Origin: Brachypterus glaber
Lineage: Eukaryota; Arthropoda; Insecta; Coleoptera; Kateretidae
NCBI GenBank assembly: GCA_958510825.1
Contig: OY294048.1
Coordinates: forward strand, 19,919,589-19,983,588
Length of the DNA: 64,000 nucleotides
Reading direction: 5' to 3'
In this document: positions 42,010 through 53,640 of the stretch, one piece after another
Numbering within the stretch: position 1 is the first letter of the stretch
Layout of the letters: each line of letters starts with the position of its first letter
Position numbers and translations under genes: made by a program
Notes under the pieces: generated by a model
What the model was told of the DNA's origin: nothing
What the model saw: only the letters and a program-made list of their open reading frames with translations
The model's database searches: none

Positions 42010-42660
42010 ATACAGGGTTATTCAGAAATAAGTTCGAGAAATTTAAAAGGTAATTCTACTTTAAAAAATATGAAAAAAAGTTTCTATAAAGGTTGGCCCG
42101 GAAATGAGTCCTACGGAGCTACGGCTTTTTAAAATTGTAATTAAAGTAAGGTTTTTAATTAATAACTCTTGTACCCTTTAAACTAGAGCGACAAGCTTTT
42201 GCATTTATACTAGTGTTGACAAGGGCAATGTGTTTATGTTGATTTATTTTTTTATTTATCCAGAAGCGTGCCTAAACGGAAAAAATATGTGGGGCTTAGC
42301 ACACTTTTGCCCCAAACTTTTTGATGTATTTTTTTTTTATTTTTTGTAAAAAATAAAGATTCCTTCAGTAAAAATGCATTAAAAATGTCATATAGTGTAA
42401 CACTGTAGGAGCAACCGTTAACAAAATGCAATTAAGAGGAAGTAACATTTTGTGCCACTAAAATTGTTACTTTTTAAAAGGCTATTACTCCTTTAATATT
42501 AAATTTAGGTGTTTTGATAAAGAATACATTTTTGCTTAGTTTTAAATGAAGAATCGCCCTGCAGCATTAAAATTTTATTGGTGCTTTTTTGTTCCCCATT
42601 CAATATGTCCATCTTCGAAGAGCCGCAGCTCCCTTAGGGCTCATTTCACTTTATCTACTC
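42010..42660. mobile_element. ACAGGG-end element, self-inverted copy
   Basis: TATACAGGGTTATTCAGAAA starts it. 42050-42130 carries GGTTGGCCCGGAAATGAG, and 42180-42660 is the inverse of the copy at 32160-32600: GCAACCGTT, AGGCTATTACTCC and GGGCTCATTTC words appear in reverse complement. The element is thus a foldback composite. No coding. Confidence 0.55.
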
Positions 42661-42725
42661 GTGCGATATAGACGCGTATATAGACTGTACTTGTACTTTC
42701 TGTACAATATATAGATAATATCCCT

Positions 42726-42950
42726 TTAAGTACGGTTGATGTATACGACAGTGCATAACTTGGGTCTAAGACGACTGTCCGATATATGCCACATGATGTC
42801 TAAATTAGCTGGACAGTGATGTGGGTTTATACATCGTTTTTTGTTTTGATGATTATTATGCCATATCAAATTTTTTAGATTAGGTTGTGGTATGCTTCTT
42901 CCTAATAAAATTAAACGATTTAAACGATTTCGTATGTGTTTTATTTGCAA
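42726..42950 (-). pseudogene. Second copy of the IRNRLNRLIL protein fragment
   Basis: The minus frame begins with KHIRNRLNRLILLGRSIPQP (residues 3-22). This matches the fragment at 34302-34613, after which similarity stops and the frame becomes unrelated. The DNA GACGGACGGTTGACCGATAT just upstream on the minus strand is also shared. Only about 75 bases of coding homology remain, so this is a truncated remnant of the same unrecognised element. It has no start, domain or neighbour that would make it a gene. Confidence 0.4.
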
Positions 42951-43069
42951 TATCGGTCAACCGTCCGTCCAGTTCTGTAATTTTCGTCGTTTGGGAGGAA
43001 AATAGTCGTAAAAAAATCCGTCCTTAAAGGGATATAGCGATTTCTGTGGTAGTAGTGTGCACTCTAAAA

Positions 43070-43467
43070 ACATGTCCAGCAATTATTGTAGGCGATTTAT
43101 TGCTAGCAATTGTTATAGTGACTTTAAAGCTTAACTGTATTTTTAAATAGCGATTGTAAAAATACCTTAACTTTTAAAGTAAATTTAAAGCATTTGACTG
43201 TATTATCGTCGTGTTTTTACAGCTTTTTTACAGTTTTTCTGTATTTTTTTATGTTACTGTGAATTCGACCTATTATTACAAGCATTTCCTGCATTTTTTA
43301 AGGGATATTACAACCTAACCTGTGGTTTAACTTAAAATTTACAAATAACATGAAAAATCAAGCATTATTACAGTTTTTTGTAAACTTGCTTATATCAGAT
43401 AGTATCATATAATTCAGTATTTCCTCACAAGGATAACTGCTTTAAATTTACTATCACTTTTTACAGT
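43070..43467. mobile_element. TIR element, CACTGTAAAAAG ends
   Basis: CACTCTAAAAACATG (43071) and, inverted from 43453-43466, CACTGTAAAAAGTGATAG are related ends. GTGTGCA lies on both outer sides (43066-43072 region and 43469-43475). Inside, words such as GCAATTGTTATAGTGAC and TTTACAGTTTTTCTG occur. The exact boundary and duplication are ambiguous. Confidence 0.45.
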
Positions 43468-43475
43468 GTGGTGTG

Positions 43476-44810
43476 CATTTTAGAGAAAAGTCAAACTGAT
43501 ATTTCCAAATTTTTAAAATTTCATTGTTTTATTCACATTTTTTTTATTTTCTTAATAAAAAAGGCATGGTCGTAGAAAAAATAGCGACAGAACTCGTTGC
43601 TTAGATTTTTCAATGTACTCGTGTGCTTTTTTTCAGTCGTCAGGCTCGCGAACTCGTTGCGTAATTAACTATTGTTAAACTGACAATAACAAAGTATTGT
43701 TTTCAGTAATTGTTTTTTCATGTTGGCGTACCAACTAATATTACAAATTAAGCTTAGGGGAAAAAAGTTGATAAGAAACAGGTTTCCACTTTAGCATTTT
43801 TATATTTTTTTAAATAAGAAGTTAAACTATAGTTATGAACTTTAATTTTGAAAGTTGGAACATTTTATATTTGACTGTGAACCAAAATTGTGTTAAAAAG
43901 TTTTTGCAAGCTTTGCAATATTGATATATTTTACTAACATTTAAAGTTTGCAAATGTCGCTGTAATTACATGTAATAATTTATTAAAAATATTTCTGAAA
44001 TTTGTAGCTTTAGATTTTCTTATTACCCCAGGTATTTTATTTTGTGGGGGTAATAAAAAACCTTTTAGAACTGTTTATTTTTAGGCTTTTCCTGGGGATT
44101 TTCTTTGGAATAAGTTTAAAGTGCCGAGGAAATATCGAAAGAAATGTGTTCGCATAAAATATAAAAAAAATATTGAATTTGTTTAAAGACAATTTTTTTA
44201 TGGACCAAGTTCTTGTGAAATGAACCATTGCGTCAAAGCGAAAAATTAGGTATCAACAATAAGTTTAACTGTTGAAAAAGAGAAAAATTACAAATTATTA
44301 TTACTGTTTTTCATATTTTTTTTAAATGTGTTTTTTACTTTGACGGTTCACCTTTTCAAAAGAATATTTTGTTTATTGACCACTTTTTTAATCTTTGTTA
44401 GTTTTTGTTTAAATTGTTTGTTGTTAATTTGTTTAAACTTAGACGTTCTTTAGATGTGACTCTTTTATATTCGGTTTATTTGTTGAAGCCATTGGTATAG
44501 TTAAAATAAATAATGTGCCAAAAAATTAAGAATTTTAGTAAATAATTGTTTAGTGTTCAGTAACTGTTACTGCACACTAAACAAGTGTTTTTTCAAATTC
44601 TAATTTTTTGGCACCTCACACATTATTGATTTTAACTCTAAACTTTATGAGACTTAATGTTTCTGTTTCTTAAGAAATTCTACTAAGAAATAAAATTTGA
44701 AAAAAAAATAATATTTTTTACCACTAAACATATTGCAGAATATTCGATCTAGCGCTTGCCCTAATGATATTGTCAGCAACACTAACTAAAAACACTGTAA
44801 TCTATTTTTT
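43476..44810. other. Intergenic, nothing recognised
   Basis: AT-rich DNA. ACTCGTTGC occurs twice (43592 and 43651). CTAAACAAGTG and AAACACTTG-like words near 44550-44600 give weak inverted symmetry. No gene. Confidence 0.35.
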
Positions 44811-44817
44811 TTCATCC

Positions 44818-45900
44818 GTACTTTTTGAAATATAGCAAATTTACCATAATAAATACATGGTCAAAATACCTGCAATAGGGTGGAGCGAAAATATTTTATA
44901 GCACTATGTACAAAAAGTTATAGAACATAAATATTAATTTTTATCAATTTTTTTGTAGTAATTTTGATTCCCCAGGGGGCATTGAAATTAATAAAAATTT
45001 AAGAAATTTTAAATTTTGTTGAATGAACCAATATTAATCCCAATTTAAAAATTGAATTATAGGGGTTTTTGAGGTTGCTGAAATCGAATATAATAATAAA
45101 AAAATTCTCACACCCGCAGGGGTGAGGGGGTCAAATATTTTGAAATATTTTCCATATTTTTGTAAAAATTTATATATAGGGTTTTGAGGTTGCTAAAACT
45201 GCATCTTGAAATAATTTTTTTCTAAATCCACCCCCTTAGGGGTCAGGAGTGATTTTTTGAAAACTGGTATATTGGGGTTTTTGAGGTTGCTGAAAGTGAA
45301 TCTGATAATAAAAATGGTTCAACTCCACTCCCAGGGGGTGGGGGTGATTTTCGTGAAAATTGGTATAAAGGGGTTTTCGACAAAATTGGAGTTAGACCAT
45401 ATTTATTTTTTCAAAGCCTGTGCAGGGAATCAAAATGACTTCCAAAAAAATTGAAAACAATTACTGGTTATGTTCTATAATAAAGGCAACTTTTGGTAAA
45501 TAGTGCTATATGATTGGGCGAAAAAAAATATTCGCTCCACCCTATTGCAGGTATTATTATGGCCATATTTCAAAAAGTACGATATGATAGGGCGAAAAAA
45601 AAAATCGCCCCACCCTCACCCCCGGGGGTGAGTTAGAATTTTTTCATTATCAGATTCGATTTCGGCAACCTTAAAAACCCATATAATGCAATTTTCAAAT
45701 AGGGATTAATATTGGTTCATTAAACAAAATTTAAAATTTCTTAAATTTTGATTAATTTCAAGGCCCCCGTTGGGAATCAAAATAACTTCCAAAAAAATTG
45801 AAAAAAATTACTGGTTATGTTCTATAATAAAGGAAACTTTTGGTACATAGTGCTATATGATTGGGCGAAAAAAAAATTTCGCTCCACCCTAACCCTCAAC
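44818..45900. repeat. Inverted and tandem cluster with GGGTGGAGCGAAAA words
   Basis: Outer palindrome: GCAATAGGGTGGAGCGAAAA (44871) faces TTCGCTCCACCCTATTGCAG (45533). A longer inverse pairs 44940-45140 with 45610-45800: a GATTCCCCAGGGGGC-like word, ACCAATATTAATCCC, and GAAATCGAAT next to GAGGTTGC. Within lie about three direct units with GGGGTTTTTGAGGTTGCTGA (45061, near 45180, 45274). No coding is supported. Confidence 0.75.
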
Positions 45901-46260
45901 CACCTTATATCTCCACGGATTGTTTTGATATTGTAACAATTTTTTCGCTACCTGGTATATAGCAATAATTTAAAATGGCCTCAAATAACTATTTATATTA
46001 TTATTTACAGCATGTACAAGAATGATAAGTTTGACATTCGATTTTACATAGCTATTTATTATAGTGATATAGTGCAATATAAAATTGGAAAGTTTGATTT
46101 CCGAGTGATAACGTATTGTTCAAAATTAATTCTGGTATAAGTAATTACTTTTTTTTGATATTCAAAATACGAAAAAGCATAACTGCATTGGTTTTGTAAA
46201 TGGACGAAAGAAGAAAATGTATACTTTTATTTAGAATATATTCACTCTTCCGTCACATCA
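45901..46260. other. Intergenic, nothing recognised
   Basis: AT-rich stretch without coding signal or visible repeats. Confidence 0.3.
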
Positions 46261-46264
46261 TTTT

Positions 46265-46495
46265 GGGACACAACAATGATCCCAGCCGAGAACTCAATGA
46301 TCCCAGCCGAGAACTTTGTTGATATCGTAAGCGTCACATATTAATGTTATCACGGTTTTGCTTTACTTGTACAGTAAAACGTATTTAACAATGATCCCAG
46401 CCGAGAACTCAAATATCCCAGCCGAGAACTTTACGTTTTTTATGTGTGACGCTTATGATATCAACAATAATCGCAGCCGAGATCTCAATGCGAGT
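46265..46495. repeat. ATCCCAGCCGAGAAC motif cluster
   Basis: The word ATCCCAGCCGAGAACT appears at about 46278, 46301, 46391 and 46414, with a variant ATCGCAGCCGAGATCT at about 46470. The flank TTGTTGATATCGTAAGCGTC (46317) is inverted at 46447-46466 (GACGCTTATGATATCAACAA). The cluster therefore combines direct repeats with an inverted frame. Confidence 0.8.
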
Positions 46496-46599
46496 GTTAC
46501 ATAAATTTAAAGTTGACATTTGAAATGTCTTATGGCTCGAACCCCATGAATTTTTGTCACAATTTTTCACGATTTCCTCACAATTGTCACGATTTTTGT

Positions 46600-46690
46600 T
46601 GGGATTTCCATCTGTGGCTTGGTTTAAGTAGAATAGTACGAGGCCAAACAAACATGTATAACTCAAAATACGGAAAAAGTAACATTGACC
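46600..46690. repeat. SINE tail-like fragment
   Basis: AAGTAGAATAGTACGAGG and the following AAACAAACAT match the 3' part of the tRNA-derived unit at 31590-31862. No A or B box is seen here. Confidence 0.4.
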
Positions 46691-46957
46691 CGTTTAGAAC
46701 CAAGCCACATATATGTTCCTTGTTTATATAAAAATCACAATAGTCTTGATTTAAGCTATTAGGTAGTAGAAATAAATGTATTAAAGCCGAACAGGATACT
46801 AAAACGATATAATATTAACTAAAATGTGCGCTAGTGATATTATCCTGTTAAAATTGGTGACCAGAGCTCGTAATTTGAGGATTACACCTTCCTGCCAGAT
46901 CATAAAATAATTTTAAAGCTTTGACGAAGAGAATCGGTTCTATACAGGATGGGATTT

Positions 46958-47213
46958 AGACATTTTTCTACAATGATAAACCAGTTTATTTCTGGGTACA
47001 AAATATTTGGTCGGATATGACCAATTTAGTTATTTGGCTGTGAGTAATAAATTTTATTTTTGTCAAGGAAACTATTTTGTTGGCATGATTTTAAAATAAA
47101 AATATTTATTAACATGAACTTAATATTTCTTTAAATAAAATAAAATAAATTACTCACAACCAAATAATTTAATTGGCCATATCCAAACAAATCTAAAAAA
47201 ATCTTTTTTATCA
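46958..47213. mobile_element. CACTGATAAAA-end element, copy 2
   Basis: Same order of words as at 36770-37015. The right end, inverted, reads CACTGATAAAAAAGATTT; the left end is ACAATGATAAACCAG. Confidence 0.6.
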
Positions 47214-47625
47214 GTGAAAAGCTAATTAAGTATAGCTATTATATTATTAGCTATTACATATTGTGTTAAAACTTCGGCTGTTCTAGCTTATATTTGGAGC
47301 CTAAGTTAAAATGTGTATCATAGACATTAATCGTATAAACATTTCTTATTTATTGTTAAAACGATCATTTTAATAGACATGCATAGTTATTACCTTGTGA
47401 ATTTATTGGAGTTTAAATCTTTGTCGGAGTAATTAAACTTCTTTGAGAGCAAACCGAACTAAAAGAATTGTCGAATAAATTTTAATATTGTCCTAATTTA
47501 ATTATTTGTTTCAAAATCATATATAGAGACAGGCAAAAATTCTTATATGATTCAGTTTTGCTCAGTGTTTCTTCCTGTCAATTTAAAAATGCTTAATTAA
47601 AATGTAGTAATTGAAGAATCTATAG
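47214..47625. other. Intergenic, nothing recognised
   Basis: No coding frame or repeat relationship was found. Confidence 0.3.
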
Positions 47626-47956
47626 GGTTATTCAGAAAGAGGTTCGAGAAATTTAAGAGGTGATTCTAAGTTAAAAAAATATTTAAAAAGTTCCTATAAA
47701 GGTTGGTCCGGAAATGAGTCCTAAGGGAGCTACGATACTCCTAAGGGTATATCTAAAAAGTCGTTTTTCTTTAATATTTCTGGAACCCTATAAACCACAG
47801 TAACAAATTTCTGCACAAGCCTTTAACATTGGTAAAGGCTATGATTTCATGTAATTTTTATTTGGTAATTTAAACTTGGACTTGCGAAATGGGAGGGGGG
47901 ATGCCAAAGTCCAAACTTTTTTATCCGTAGATTTTTTATCATTTCCTCAGTAAAAT
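47626..47956. mobile_element. ACAGGG-family copy, left part
   Basis: It begins TATAGGGTTATTCAGAAAG and continues with GGTTGGTCCGGAAATGAGTC, ATAAACCACAGTAACAAAT and AAAGGCTATGATTTCATG. The latter is another unoccupied version of the CACTA-like target. It is cut by the LINE tail at 47957. Confidence 0.6.
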
Positions 47957-48290
47957 ATTAATAAATAAATAAATAAATAAATAAATAATGCCTTTATTTT
48001 CATAGGTAAAACAGAATATCCATTGTACATAAAAGGAATAAACCACTTTAAACACGAAAACTAGTCACAAACGTTAACTGGACAAATAAGTTACAATAAG
48101 GCACATAAAAAATAAATAAATAAACATCATACCTAATACGAGTTCAGACAATGAGTATTGTTCTAATTGAACAAGGAATTCAAACAAACAGGTTTTAAAT
48201 GAATTTAAATTACTTGTACTTTTAATAGAGTTTGGAAGTTTATTAAAAAAATACAAACATGAATAATAGCAGCGTTTTTTATACTGTTTT
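47957..48290 (-). pseudogene. LINE 3' fragment with C-terminal coding remnant
   Basis: On the minus strand a frame open from about 48280 reads YYSCLYFFNKLPNSIKS before running to the stop at 48074. It parallels YYSCMYLYNKLPRNIRS near the C-terminus of the LINE reverse transcriptase at 25652-27392. The fragment is therefore the extreme 3' end of a related, strongly 5'-truncated element. Behind the stop lies a short 3' UTR and a (TTTA)n tail at 47957-47990, read on the minus strand. No catalytic residues are present. It split an ACAGGG-family element, whose left part ends directly at the tail. Confidence 0.65.
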
Positions 48291-48385
48291 AACTTATTTC
48301 GTGGGAGGTTGTAGTTTATTGTAAACTGTTTATACTTTTACTAACTGGTATGGTAAAAGTCATTAAAAAGTTTCTTGTTTTAAAC

Positions 48386-50190
48386 AGGGTTATTCACGGA
48401 AGTGGTCTATTAAAAGTTTATCTAGAACCAATAATTTTAAAAATCTGATATTTTGCACTTTGGGGTATTTGAATATGGCCAATCGATTAAAAGTATTTTC
48501 ATGCTTGTGCCACTTCCGGTTGTACCGGAAGTGGTACTCAACTCTGATTTTTTAAACAGAACACCCTATATATTTTTTAATTTTTAAAAGTCGCATTACA
48601 TTTACTTTATTTTCATGTGTAAGAATTTATGTCTATCTCTACTAGTTTTTGAGTTATTCAAGTTTTTAGCGACAAATAGGCAAATTCAAGCACCCCTAAA
48701 AAAATAATTTCTCCTTGATTTTTTAAATTGGTGAAAAGTTGTTTTGTAGACTCAATAATACTTAACCGAATTCTAAGCCGAAACATAACCCAAAATTTAT
48801 ACAGGGTGTCTCAGAAAGTAGGTCAAATCTAAAAAATTTAATATAGCCATAACTTATTTTTTTTAAAGGCACCCTATATATTTTTTTATTTAGGTAAATA
48901 AAGAATTAAATTTGCTTTAAAATGAACATAGGATAGACCCTATACCTAACATTAACCGTTTTCGAGTTATTTGCAAATTATTGTGAAAAAGCCGTATTTC
49001 TGTTAAATTTTGTTATACTTGTTAATCCAGTAGGCCAGTAAAATGAATCGATTTGTATTTAGGTATTTACCTTAAGCGCCATTAATATTAACCTTAAAAA
49101 TAAAGTCCCTTTTGACGTTAGCTAAAATATTTTTTAAAATCATCAGGTTTTAAGGCCTGTACTTTTTACTTTTTGTAATCGTGCATCTTGTAGTTTTTTA
49201 AGATTCTTTAGATGCTTGAATAGGAAAATCCCAAGTCGTGACTAGCTGGAGGAATTTAGCCATGTGGATGAGCATTCAAGTAAACCAAAACATAGACATA
49301 ATTATCTTCGTTGTTTCTAATTGGCTTTGTTAGAGATTTCACTGCGTTTTCTTTCCCAAATTGGGAAAAATTTGTGTGAATTCTTCTAAATTTTGTACAT
49401 GACAGTCTTTGTAAATCAGGATATTTTGTATTAAATTTTCTGCAGGTTCTACTAATTATTTAATCATTTTCACTAAAAATAGCAAATAAATCCAAAATAA
49501 CAGGGTAAGAACAAGCCTCTACCATTATTTTACTCTAATTTATCACGATGACATTTAGTTAAAGAAATAAAAACGAAATGTCATTTACCGGCCTACTTGA
49601 TTAAATACAACTTTCAAATTTTACAGAAATACGCCGTTTTTCACAATAATTTGCAAATAACTCAAAAACGGTTAATGTTTAAAGAAAATTAAACTCTCTA
49701 TTTAAATAAATAAAAAAACTGTAGGGTGTCATTTAAAAAAAATGAGTTATGGCTTATTTTAAAATTGTTAGATTTAACCTGCTTTCTGAGACACCCTGTG
49801 TAAGTTTTGGGCTCTGTTTCAGCTTAGAATAATTCGGTTAAGTATTATTGAGTAAACTACAAAACAACTTTTCTCCAATTTAAAAAATCAAGGAGAAATT
49901 AATTTTTTTAACTTGATTAACAAAAGCTACCGGAGATAGACATAGTATTAGACATCAAAATAAAGCAAATTTAATGCAGATTTTAAAAATTAAAAAATAT
50001 ATGAGGTGTTCTATTTAAAAAATTAAAGTTGAGCGTCACTTCCCGTACAACCGGTGTCATAAGCAGGACAATATTTTTAATCCATTGGCCATATTCAAAA
50101 ACCCCAAAATGCAAAATATCAGATTTTTAAAATTATTGGTTTGGACTTTTAAACTTTTAATAGACCACTTCCGTGAATAATATGTTGCAG
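48386..50190. mobile_element. 1.8-kb nested palindrome (foldback)
   Basis: GTTATTCACGGAAGTGGTCT with ATTAAAAG (48390) is the inverse of 50155-50185. ATACTTAACCGAATTCTAAG, CAGGGTGTCTCAGAAAG and AACCGTTTTCGAGTTATTTG with their flanks are mirrored in order. Arms reach to about 49045 and 49575, leaving a loop of roughly 530 bases. A complete ACAGGGTGTCTCAG element may sit inside (about 48798-49803). No coding. Confidence 0.8.
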
Positions 50191-50890
50191 TTAGCGTTAG
50201 AATATTGTTGTGTGCCCCCTGCATGACTCATTATATCTTAATCCCAATATTAATTTTAGAGTACGCTTTTGTATATTAATCTTTAATAAAAAATACATCA
50301 AAAAGGTACTCTTTGTGTAACACCGTAGAGCCAACCGTTTACGAGAACATTTCAATTAAAGCAGCAATTTCACGTTCTGAGCATCAAAAATAGGAACTAA
50401 AAAATGCACCAATAAAAATTTCAATACTGCAGGGTGATTCTACATTAAAACTAGGAAAAAAACTTCCCATCCACAAATATTCACAAATCGGTTTTAACAC
50501 TTTATTACTGCCGTACTTTTATAAAGTATTCAACCCTCAAACATACGAACAAACTAGAATTCACTCTCAAGAATAAAATACTGATGCGGCTCTGAATAAA
50601 TCTGGCGTCGGTAATTCCATTGAGATTAATTCCAGAGTTATTGTGTCGTTAGTGCTCCAAACAAAGTTAACTTGTTTGCTTTAATTGCTTTATTTGATTT
50701 CGCATACGAGGCCAGTTTCAAACAATTATTGCCTTTGTTTCATATCATTTTTAATTTAATCCTTATTATTGAGTTAGTTAAAATTGTTTGAATGTTTCTT
50801 ATGATGGGTATATTAGTCCAGACAAATAATGACAAATTCCTATGTTAAATTGCAATAATACGGGCTGATATTTTAAAGGCTAGTAGTGGA
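50191..50890. other. ACAGGG-family scraps and unassigned DNA
   Basis: 50280-50460 shares AAAAGGTACTCTTTGTGTAA, GAGCCAACCG and TCAATACTGCAGGGTGATTC with 58080-58260. The rest has no recognised content. Confidence 0.4.
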
Positions 50891-50898
50891 TAGTAACA

Positions 50899-50976
50899 CT
50901 GCGTGGCTAAACTGAAAGGTCCTATCTGTGTATGTTAAACTTATGTAGATAGGACCTTTCAGCTTAGCACGGCAGA
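50899..50976. other. 78-nt near-perfect hairpin
   Basis: CTGCGTGGCTAAACTGAAAG then GTCCTATCT is mirrored by AGATAGGACCTTTCAGCTTA then GCACGGCAG. The stem is about 28 bp with few mismatches and a short AT-rich loop. The size fits either a pre-miRNA-like hairpin or a micro-MITE. Confidence 0.7.
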
Positions 50977-51064
50977 ACAGAATACTCCTGTTTTTCACCG
51001 AGTGATTTCCGTAAGGGGTGTCCGGTATCATGAATTTTAGGGGTGAGTGTGGTTATCTCGCTAA

Positions 51065-51199
51065 GTGACACTTGCACCAATGATGGTTTAACTTTAAACT
51101 TGGATTAAGTTGACGGCTGACCAATCAGAACGCAACATTTCTAACTTAAACTCGGTTTAGTTGAGATAATCCCAGACCAAAATTTGGTGCAAGTGGCCC
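51065..51199. mobile_element. 135-bp MITE with TAA duplication
   Basis: GTGACACTTGCACCAA and, inverted, GGGCCACTTGCACCAAA form the ends. TAA occurs at 51062-51064 and 51200-51202. Internal GTTTAAC and AACTTAAAC words fit a palindromic Harbinger-like MITE. Confidence 0.75.
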
Positions 51200-51229
51200 T
51201 AAATATGCATCTTTCTATAAAAATGCATA

Positions 51230-51737
51230 TAACCAATTTTGATAAGGAGGAAATTTACAACAATTTTTGTTTAAATCATTTTTTTAATATATTAATAACA
51301 ATCGAATTATAAATATCCAAAAATGGCCATGTTGGGGGTGAAATTGATTTTTCGATTTCTCAGCCAAGTTATTCGTCGGAGGATATGAGCAAACATTATG
51401 CATTAAACATTTTCATAAGTATTTTTTTACGGTTACAGTGGGCGCTGAAAGAAATTTTAATGAAATCTTCCATATAGTCACTCCTCTCAACTTTAAATCA
51501 GTTGAGATATCGACTTTAAAATAGGAACACGTAAATAATACAATTCAAGCTATCTTTGTGGATTGATATTTTCAGCATAAGTGGCAAATATGGTTAATTT
51601 TTTTTCCAGTTAAAAAAATTTCCAGTTAAGCTAAAAATATCAAATATATAGAAAAAAAATAGTTCTTAATTTGAAGTCGATATCTCAACTGGTTTAAAAG
51701 TTAGGTGAGTGATTGTGACTTGGACCGCTCTGTTTAT
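51230..51737. repeat. Truncated mariner-like shell relative
   Basis: GAAGTCGATATCTCAACTGG and TGACTTGGACCGCTCTG match the right end of the element at 5981-8338. AAATCAGTTGAGATATCGAC near 51494 is the mirrored counterpart inside. The left terminus is not found. Confidence 0.5.
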
Positions 51738-52270
51738 ACTTCAATGAGTTAAATACCTCCACTGTAAAACTTTTTTCTACGACCATACTAGACAATCGTT
51801 TATTACGTACAATCATGTGGCTTACAACTTGTTATCCTTTAGTGCGATTTTTTTTTTCGTAAACTGAGTGATCTTTTTTTTTTAATAAAATAATATAAAT
51901 ATGTTTATAATATTTTTTTATAAATACTGGTCTAAAAAAGTAATAATTATAATTAATATTTCTAGTATTTATATTATTATTTTTGTAGGTAAATCTTTTT
52001 AAATTATTCTAATTATATTGTATTTATTGATCGTGAGAAAAAATAGTGCACATTACTTGAGAGGAAAGTGTTTGATACATTCTTGTAAAGTTTTCACACT
52101 CTAAAACGAAAACCTGTTCTTTCTAATAATGTATTATTCCGGTACCGATAACCTTCAACTTAATTACCGGCTATCTGTCCCAGAATTTTTAAAAACATTG
52201 TAAAACTTACAGTAAATTACATTTTCGTTTCCTAATTGGAAAAAAATAAATTTTTAAATTTTTTTTTCTG
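51738..52270. other. Intergenic, nothing recognised
   Basis: AT-rich, no coding or repeat relation seen. Confidence 0.3.
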
Positions 52271-53640
52271 AAAAGAATATTGTATTTATTATTCCATCAA
52301 TCTATTTTCTAATCATCGTACGGAGTGATATGGTAGACTGACGGTTTTGGGCTGCTGGCCCTTTTCAGTAACAAGAGTCGACTTTGCACGCTGATTAAGA
52401 AAACGTTTTTAGACTTTATTCGCAAAAGGAATATAGTCATTGGATTGATGTAGACTTGTGCGCCATCTATTGATAGATGTAGACAACTACTCATACCTCT
52501 CCTAGTCTAGAGACTTTGAATGGTAGCAAGTTGAAGACTTGTATGTATCAAGCACATAGTACGTAGAATTAGTAATGACAGAAATTTTTAATTTTAAACA
52601 AAATTATAAAAATATTAATTTATTATTCCATTAATCTATTTTCTAATTATCGTACAAAGTAATAAATTAATATTTTATAATTTTGTTTAAAATTAAAAAT
52701 TTCCGTCCGTACTAATTCTACGTTTAACTACACGTTAGTGGTACTATGTGCTTGAGACATACAAGTCTTCAACTTGCTACCATTCAAAGTCTCCAGACTA
52801 GGAGAGGTGTGAGTAGTTGTCTACATCTAGCAATAGATGGCGCACAAGTCTACATCAATCTAATGACTATATTCCTTTTTTGCGAATAAAGTCTAAAAAC
52901 GTTTTCTTAATCAGCGTGACTCTTGGTACTGAAGAGGGCAGGAGCCCGAAACTGTCAGTCTACCAATATCACTCTGTACGATCATCAGAAAATAGATTGA
53001 TGGAATAATAAATTAATATTTTTATAATTTTTTTTAAAATTAAAAAATTCTGTCCTTAGTATTGTATTTGTTGAACTGATTTCTTTTGGACATATTTATA
53101 AAACATATATAATATAATAATAAATAATATAATTTTTTTTGCATTTTTAGTACATTTTGACCACTTCACTTCCAAAAGACTTTATTTAAACAGCTCCACA
53201 GTTTTTGAGATTCCTCTAGCACATAGAGTAAAAATCACAATGGGATTCTATTGATAAGACTAAATACTAGTAACTAAACCTAAAAAATATTCTATTTTTA
53301 ATATTTTTATCATTTTATAAACATTTTTCTGAAAAATTTAATGGCTTTTGTTTTCATTTTTCAGAAAAATATTTATAAAATGATAAAAATACTAAAAATA
53401 GAATATTTTTAGGATTAGTTACTAGTATTTAGTGTTATGAAGAGAATCCCGTTAGATTTTTTACTCTATGTTTTACAGGAAGCCCAAAAACTGTGGAGCC
53501 GTTTAAAAAGTGTCTTTTGGAAGACCCCACTGAGGTGGTCAAGATGTACTAAAAATGCAAAAAAACATTTTTTTTTATATACTTAATATGTTTTATAAAT
53601 ATGTCCAAAAGAAGTCAGTTCAATCAATAAAATATTCTTT
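52271..53640. mobile_element. Palindrome nested in palindrome
   Basis: Outer foldback: GAAAAGAATATTGTATTT (52272) faces, inverted, GAAAAGAATATTTTATTG at 53626-53643. Its main arms are 53058-53340 and 53350-53630, with a loop of a few bases near 53345. Inner foldback (about 52286-53047): 52290-52610 is the inverse of 52680-53010. ATTGTATTT occurs on both sides of the inner unit, consistent with insertion into the outer one. No coding; short mirrored frames are by-products. Confidence 0.75.

Noticed and set aside
46265..46495. A CRISPR-like array at the ATCCCAGCCGAGAAC words
   Set aside because: Spacing is irregular, spacers are partly repeated, and the flanks form an inverted repeat. Nothing prokaryotic surrounds it.
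52309..53008. Two mirrored short proteins with a common LRIKSKNVFLISV word
   Set aside because: They are the two arms of one palindrome read in opposite directions, so the shared word is not independent evidence for coding.
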